The notes under the pieces: model-generated
What the model was told of the DNA's origin: nothing
Seen by the model: only the letters and a program-made list of their open reading frames with translations
Database searches by the model: none
Made by a program: the position numbers and the translations under genes
Assembly: GCA_003694905.1 (NCBI GenBank)
Contig: RFJM01000427.1
Location: forward strand, 1 to 8,411
Source: Caldilineae bacterium
Lineage (GTDB): Bacteria; Chloroflexota; Anaerolineae; J102
Direction: 5' to 3'
Length of the DNA stretch: 8,411 nt
In this document: in pieces, positions 5,356-8,411 of the stretch
Position numbering within the stretch: position 1 is the stretch's first letter
How the letters are laid out: the number at the start of each line of letters is the position of its first letter

Positions 5356-6279
5356 TCAGCCCTCCTGTACCTCTGGTAGCAGCATCTGCGGATCCACCAG
5401 AACCTTGTGCGGCGCCAGCAGCGCCCCCTCATCCATCACACGTCCAACGCCTACCAACTTCTCATCTGCGCTCAGAACCCGGTATTCACCCCGTCCTACT
5501 GCTGCTTCCAGCCGCACGCGCTGTCCCAACGCGAACCGATACGCCATCTCATCCTCCAGGACCAGCGGCGGCAACATCGACAGCGCCGCCCGCAGGCCAT
5601 GCACATACCGCGGCCAATCCTCCCCCGACGCCAGGAACACCTCTAGCGGGATCGCGTCCTCCACCCGCCATGTACCCGACGCGGTGCGCCGGAGGGCCTG
5701 CACATGCGCCCCGCATCCCAGCGCGACCCCCACATCGTGGGCCAGCGAGCGCACATACGTACCCGGCGAGCACACCACGCGCGCCTCAAGGTCCGGGGTC
5801 TCCCACCGCAGCAGTTCAAACGCATGGATCCTCACCGGTCGTTTTCTGGCCTCAATCTTCTTTCCCTCCCGCGCCAGCTTGTACAGCGGCCGGCCCCGAT
5901 ACTTCACCGCCGAATACATCGGCGGCTGCTGCATCACCTCGCCCACAAAACCCTGCAACACCGCCCTTAACTCATGCGCCGTCAGCGCCGGCACCTCATG
6001 TCGGGCCACAACCTCCCCCTCGGCATCATACGTCGTCGTTTCCTCGCCCAGCCGGATCCTTACCACATACTCCTTCTGCCCCCGCTGCAGGTACTCCACC
6101 ACCCGCGTCGCCTGTCCCACACAGACGAGCAACACCCCGGTAGCCAGCGGATCCAGCGTGCCTGCATGTCCTACCTTTCGTATCCCCGTATGCCGCCGGA
6201 CCGCCGCCACCACATCGTGCGAAGTCATACCCGCAGGCTTGTCGATATTCAGTACGCCGGGTTTGGTCCGACCCATCAT
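5356..6279 (-). CDS. truB: tRNA pseudouridine(55) synthase
   Basis: TruB converts U55 of the tRNA T-loop to pseudouridine and also acts as a tRNA-folding chaperone. The product is 307 residues, a normal length. It begins GVLNIDKPAGMTSHDVV, typical of the family. The catalytic Asp is D43 in GTLDPLATG. The substrate-binding Tyr is in MYSAVKYRGRPLY (about 151-163), followed by the conserved ARxGKxIEARKR segment. The C-terminal part is a short PUA-like region. Two ATG codons stand in tandem (6279 and 6276); the first overlaps the nrnA stop as ATGA and is the likely coupled start, though the second is equally compatible. The gene lies between nrnA and ribF, the usual order in this operon. Confidence 0.96.
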   Translation of the reverse strand: MMGRTKPGVLNIDKPAGMTSHDVVAAVRRHTGIRKVGHAGTLDPLATGVLLVCVGQATRVVEYLQRGQKEYVVRIRLGEETTTYDAEGEVVARHEVPALTAHELRAVLQGFVGEVMQQPPMYSAVKYRGRPLYKLAREGKKIEARKRPVRIHAFELLRWETPDLEARVVCSPGTYVRSLAHDVGVALGCGAHVQALRRTASGTWRVEDAIPLEVFLASGEDWPRYVHGLRAALSMLPPLVLEDEMAYRFALGQRVRLEAAVGRGEYRVLSADEKLVGVGRVMDEGALLAPHKVLVDPQMLLPEVQEG

Positions 6280-7259
6280 CTTTCCCTGTTACTGTGATTC
6301 ACGGCTTCCTTGAGGCGGCGGAGCACCTCTTCCTTCACCTCGGGCAGCGTGCCCGCCAGCGTACAACCGCTGGCCAGAGGATGACCACCGCCGCCGAATT
6401 CGAACGCCACCTGCGACACATCGTAGCCCGGCCTTGCCCGAAAACTGCACTCTACCTCGTTTTCGGCCAGCTCCGTAAACACCACTGCTGCCTTGGCCTC
6501 GTACACACCCAGAATGAAGGACACCAGACCCTCCGCACGGATCACCCCGTCCAGGTCCGCTCGCATTCGCAACGAGTTCTCCGCACTCACCACACCATCC
6601 TCCACCGCCACCGTATCCAGCGCCCGACCCCACAGCCGCACCAGATCCAGCGAGCGGCTGTTCAGCGCCTGTTCCGTGATGGCTCCCAACGGCGCGCCGG
6701 CCTCCATCAGCCGTGAGGCCAGATTCATCACGCGCGCCGTCGTATTGGCCGTGCGAAACCCCCGCGTATCGGTCACAATACCCGTGAGAATACACGTCGC
6801 CATCTCTTGATCCGGCTCGATGTCAAAAGCCCTGGCCAGATAATAGATCATCTCCGCCGTGGCGCAGGCCTCCGGCTCCACCCAGTTGACATTGCCGAAA
6901 TAGACATTGGTGATGTGATGATCCACAACCGCCAGGGGAATATTGTTGAACCGGCTCTCGTAGATCCTCCCCATCCGCGAAGGGTCACTGCTGTCCAGCG
7001 AGATCACCATATCGATCTCGAAACCTTCGATCTCGGTTCGGAGCCGATCGTGCCCGGGCAGAAAGCGAAACGCTGCCGGCACCCGATCCTGGCATGCCAG
7101 GATCGGGTCCTTCCCCAGGTGATGCAGCAGGCGGCCACAGGCCAGCACACTGCCAATCGCATCGCCGTCCGGTGCCACATGGGCGATGACCAGGGGATGC
7201 CGCGCCCGCATGATCGCATCCAGCAACTCCTGTGGGGGCACCAGCGCCTCAGTGCTCAC
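6276..7259 (-). CDS. nrnA: DHH/DHHA1 phosphoesterase, NrnA-type oligoribonuclease/pAp phosphatase
   Basis: NrnA-type enzymes degrade short oligoribonucleotides and in many bacteria also dephosphorylate 3'-phosphoadenosine 5'-phosphate, using two Mn ions. The 327-residue product shows the family motifs in order: HVAPDGDAIGS (H27, D31, D33), LDSSD (D89), VVDHH (D113, H114, H115), GIVTDTRGF (D164), and the DHHA1 substrate-binding glycine motif GGGGHPLASGC near residues 288-298. Length and order are typical. Translation starts at GTG, which overlaps the rbfA stop as GTGA; GGAGG at 7273-7269 stands 9 nt upstream. A 28-bp perfect palindrome lies in codons 51-60, between the first two motifs and away from active-site residues. 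The location between rbfA and truB is the usual one for this family. Whether it has both activities cannot be told from sequence. Confidence 0.93.
   Translation of the reverse strand: MSTEALVPPQELLDAIMRARHPLVIAHVAPDGDAIGSVLACGRLLHHLGKDPILACQDRVPAAFRFLPGHDRLRTEIEGFEIDMVISLDSSDPSRMGRIYESRFNNIPLAVVDHHITNVYFGNVNWVEPEACATAEMIYYLARAFDIEPDQEMATCILTGIVTDTRGFRTANTTARVMNLASRLMEAGAPLGAITEQALNSRSLDLVRLWGRALDTVAVEDGVVSAENSLRMRADLDGVIRAEGLVSFILGVYEAKAAVVFTELAENEVECSFRARPGYDVSQVAFEFGGGGHPLASGCTLAGTLPEVKEEVLRRLKEAVNHSNRER
7081..7108. repeat. 28-bp perfect palindrome inside nrnA
   Basis: The half-site ACCCGATCCTGGCA (7081-7094) is followed directly by its exact reverse complement (7095-7108), with no spacer. 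The bases beyond each end do not pair. It encodes residues 51-60 of NrnA (from the Asp before PILACQ to Val60). A match of this length is improbable by chance at a given position. I do not recognise it as a known site such as parS or dif. Confidence 0.7.
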
Positions 7260-7639
7260 GAAGCATCGCCTCCAGGTGGGGTAGAGCTCTCCTCCGACCC
7301 GCTGAGCTGATCCAGAATTGCGTCGATCCGCTCCACATATGCCAGGCTTACATCCATCTTGAACACCAGCTCCGGCACGCGACGCAGCTGTACCCGTGCC
7401 GCGATCTGACTACGCAGGAAACCCTTGGCCCTGTCCAGATGCCGCAACACCAGGCGTTGGTCGATTTCCTCATCCGCCGGGCTGACGTACACGCGCGCCA
7501 CCTGTAGATCGCGCGTCACATCAACCCGGCTGATGGTGATCTCATTCAGCACCGGATCGTCCATCTCGTACATCACGATAGTATTCAGTTCCTGCCAGAG
7601 CAGTTCGTCGAGACGCTCTTTTCGATAATTTTGGCTCAT
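7256..7639 (-). CDS. rbfA: 30S ribosome-binding factor A
   Basis: RbfA is a KH-fold protein that binds the 30S subunit near the 5' end of 16S rRNA during late maturation and is needed for growth in the cold in E. coli. The product from the ATG at 7639 is 127 residues, close to the family norm, and starts MSQNYRKERLDELLWQEL. The conserved pattern DPVLNEITISRVDVTRDLQVARVYVS is present, as are the KH turn AKGFLRSQIA and LRRVPELVFKMD. The open frame extends 41 codons further upstream, but that part lies inside infB and has no family similarity, so the inner ATG is chosen. It stands 13 nt after the infB stop. The upstream ribosome site is weak (AAGG about 11 nt away). The stop overlaps the nrnA GTG start. 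Confidence 0.95.
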   Translation of the reverse strand: MSQNYRKERLDELLWQELNTIVMYEMDDPVLNEITISRVDVTRDLQVARVYVSPADEEIDQRLVLRHLDRAKGFLRSQIAARVQLRRVPELVFKMDVSLAYVERIDAILDQLSGSEESSTPPGGDAS

Positions 7640-7652
7640 AGCGATCGTTGCC

Positions 7653-8411
7653 TTATCGCACGCGTACCTTTTCGAAAAATCGGAGATTGTCCCCTTCTTG
7701 GGGGTCCTGTAGATTTTCGATGGCCAGCCCGCACTCGTAGCCGGCCCGTATCTCGTCCACATCCTCCTGATAGCGCTTCAAGCTGATCACGGTCCCCGTG
7801 TGGACTTCCTTGCCGTTGCGATACACCTTGGCGATGGCATCGCGACGCACCACCCCGTCGGTAACCAGACAGCCCAGCACTTTGCCCAGGCCGCGAATCT
7901 TGAAGACAGCGCGCACTTCGGCTTCGCCGATCTGCCGTTCCTCGTACACCGGTTCCAGCATACCCGTCATCGCCTTCGACACATCGTCGATCAATTGATA
8001 GATGACATCATACAGGCGGATATCCACACCGTGCATCTCGGCCTGCCGCGCCGCCACCGGGTCCACTCGCGTATTGAAGCCCAGGATCAGGGCGCGACTC
8101 GCCGCTGCCAGCATCACATCCGATTCGCTGATCGTGCCCACGTCCTGATGCAGGATACGGATCTTCACTTCCTCGCTGCTCAGGTCGTTCAACGAACTCA
8201 CAATCGGCTCCAGCGAGCCCTGCACATCCGCCTTGATAATAAGATTCAGCTCCTTCACATCGCCCGACTGAATCTGGGCATACAGATCATCGAGCGAAAG
8301 CGTGCGCACCGTCTCCTGCGCCACCCGCTTCTTCTCCGCCCGTTCGTGGGCGATTTGTCGCGCGATACGGTCGTTTTCTACCACCTGGAAGATATCGCCC
8401 GCAGCCGGGAC
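7653..8411 (-). CDS. infB: Translation initiation factor IF-2, C-terminal part (5' end outside window)
   Basis: IF-2 is the GTPase that brings initiator tRNA to the 30S subunit and promotes subunit joining. Only the last 252 residues are inside the window; the frame is open to the right edge, so the G domain is not visible. The visible part begins with VPAAGDIFQVVE, which follows the beta-barrel domain II. Next come a charged helix and domain III (LSLDDLYAQIQSG, IIKADVQGSLEPI, HQDVGTISESDVMLAAAS). Last is domain IV, which binds fMet-tRNA: EAEVRAVFKI, GCLVTDGVVRRDA, SLKRYQEDVDEIRAGYECGL, ending FFEKVRVR. The call is unambiguous. It is followed by rbfA after 13 nt, the conserved infB-rbfA order. 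Confidence 0.97.
   Translation of the reverse strand, partial: VPAAGDIFQVVENDRIARQIAHERAEKKRVAQETVRTLSLDDLYAQIQSGDVKELNLIIKADVQGSLEPIVSSLNDLSSEEVKIRILHQDVGTISESDVMLAAASRALILGFNTRVDPVAARQAEMHGVDIRLYDVIYQLIDDVSKAMTGMLEPVYEERQIGEAEVRAVFKIRGLGKVLGCLVTDGVVRRDAIAKVYRNGKEVHTGTVISLKRYQEDVDEIRAGYECGLAIENLQDPQEGDNLRFFEKVRVR

Noticed and set aside
5186..6313. Plus-strand open frame of 375 codons over ribF and truB
   Set aside because: Its Ser/Thr/Arg/Pro-rich product is an antisense shadow spanning two clearly recognised genes.
7640..7762. N-terminal 41-codon extension of rbfA
   Set aside because: It lies within the infB coding end, has no RbfA similarity, and the inner ATG at 7639 gives a normal-length protein.

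Overview
The window is a GC-rich bacterial chromosomal segment (GTG and TTG starts, GGAGG-type ribosome sites, high third-position GC) carrying nine protein genes in three transcription units. The gene mix (infB-rbfA-nrnA-truB-ribF cluster, ThyX instead of ThyA, CtaB-type haem O synthesis) fits an aerobic free-living bacterium. I suspect Chloroflexota, but only at low confidence, because no rRNA or other decisive marker is present.

Left part (1-2867). An unrecognised minus-strand gene (1-1274) runs off the left edge; it has its own extended -10 promoter and a leader of about 110 nt containing a hairpin. Next to it, also on the minus strand, is a two-gene operon of a 65-residue two-helix membrane protein and ctaB (protoheme IX farnesyltransferase), which supplies haem O to haem-copper oxidases. 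A 214-bp divergent intergenic region follows. It carries two good sigma70-type promoters back to back, each with a 17-bp spacer, and an imperfect inverted repeat between their -35 boxes.

Middle (2868-4003). Two overlapping plus-strand genes both belong to the flavin-dependent thymidylate synthase (ThyX) family, but each lacks what the other has. The first keeps the GHExxxEH and NAR segments and has no RHR motif. The second keeps RHR, the dUMP-binding residues and the catalytic Arg, but lacks the N-terminal segment and has HYP in place of NAR. I infer a two-subunit ThyX. Between this pair and the convergent operon lies a GC-rich nested palindromic element with several hairpins.

Right part (4004-8411). 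This is the conserved translation/RNA-maturation operon on the minus strand: infB (partial, 3' end only), rbfA, nrnA, truB, ribF, with 13-nt or smaller gaps, two 4-nt stop/start overlaps and a 2-nt gap. The ribF product is unusual: after a normal riboflavin kinase/FAD synthetase of about 305 residues the frame continues into a complete archease domain (the RtcB RNA-ligase activator), giving a 449-residue fusion. A 28-bp perfect palindrome lies inside nrnA.

The two strongest candidates for new biology are the RibF-archease fusion and the complementary ThyX pair. RibF makes FAD and ThyX uses FAD, and the two units end facing each other.
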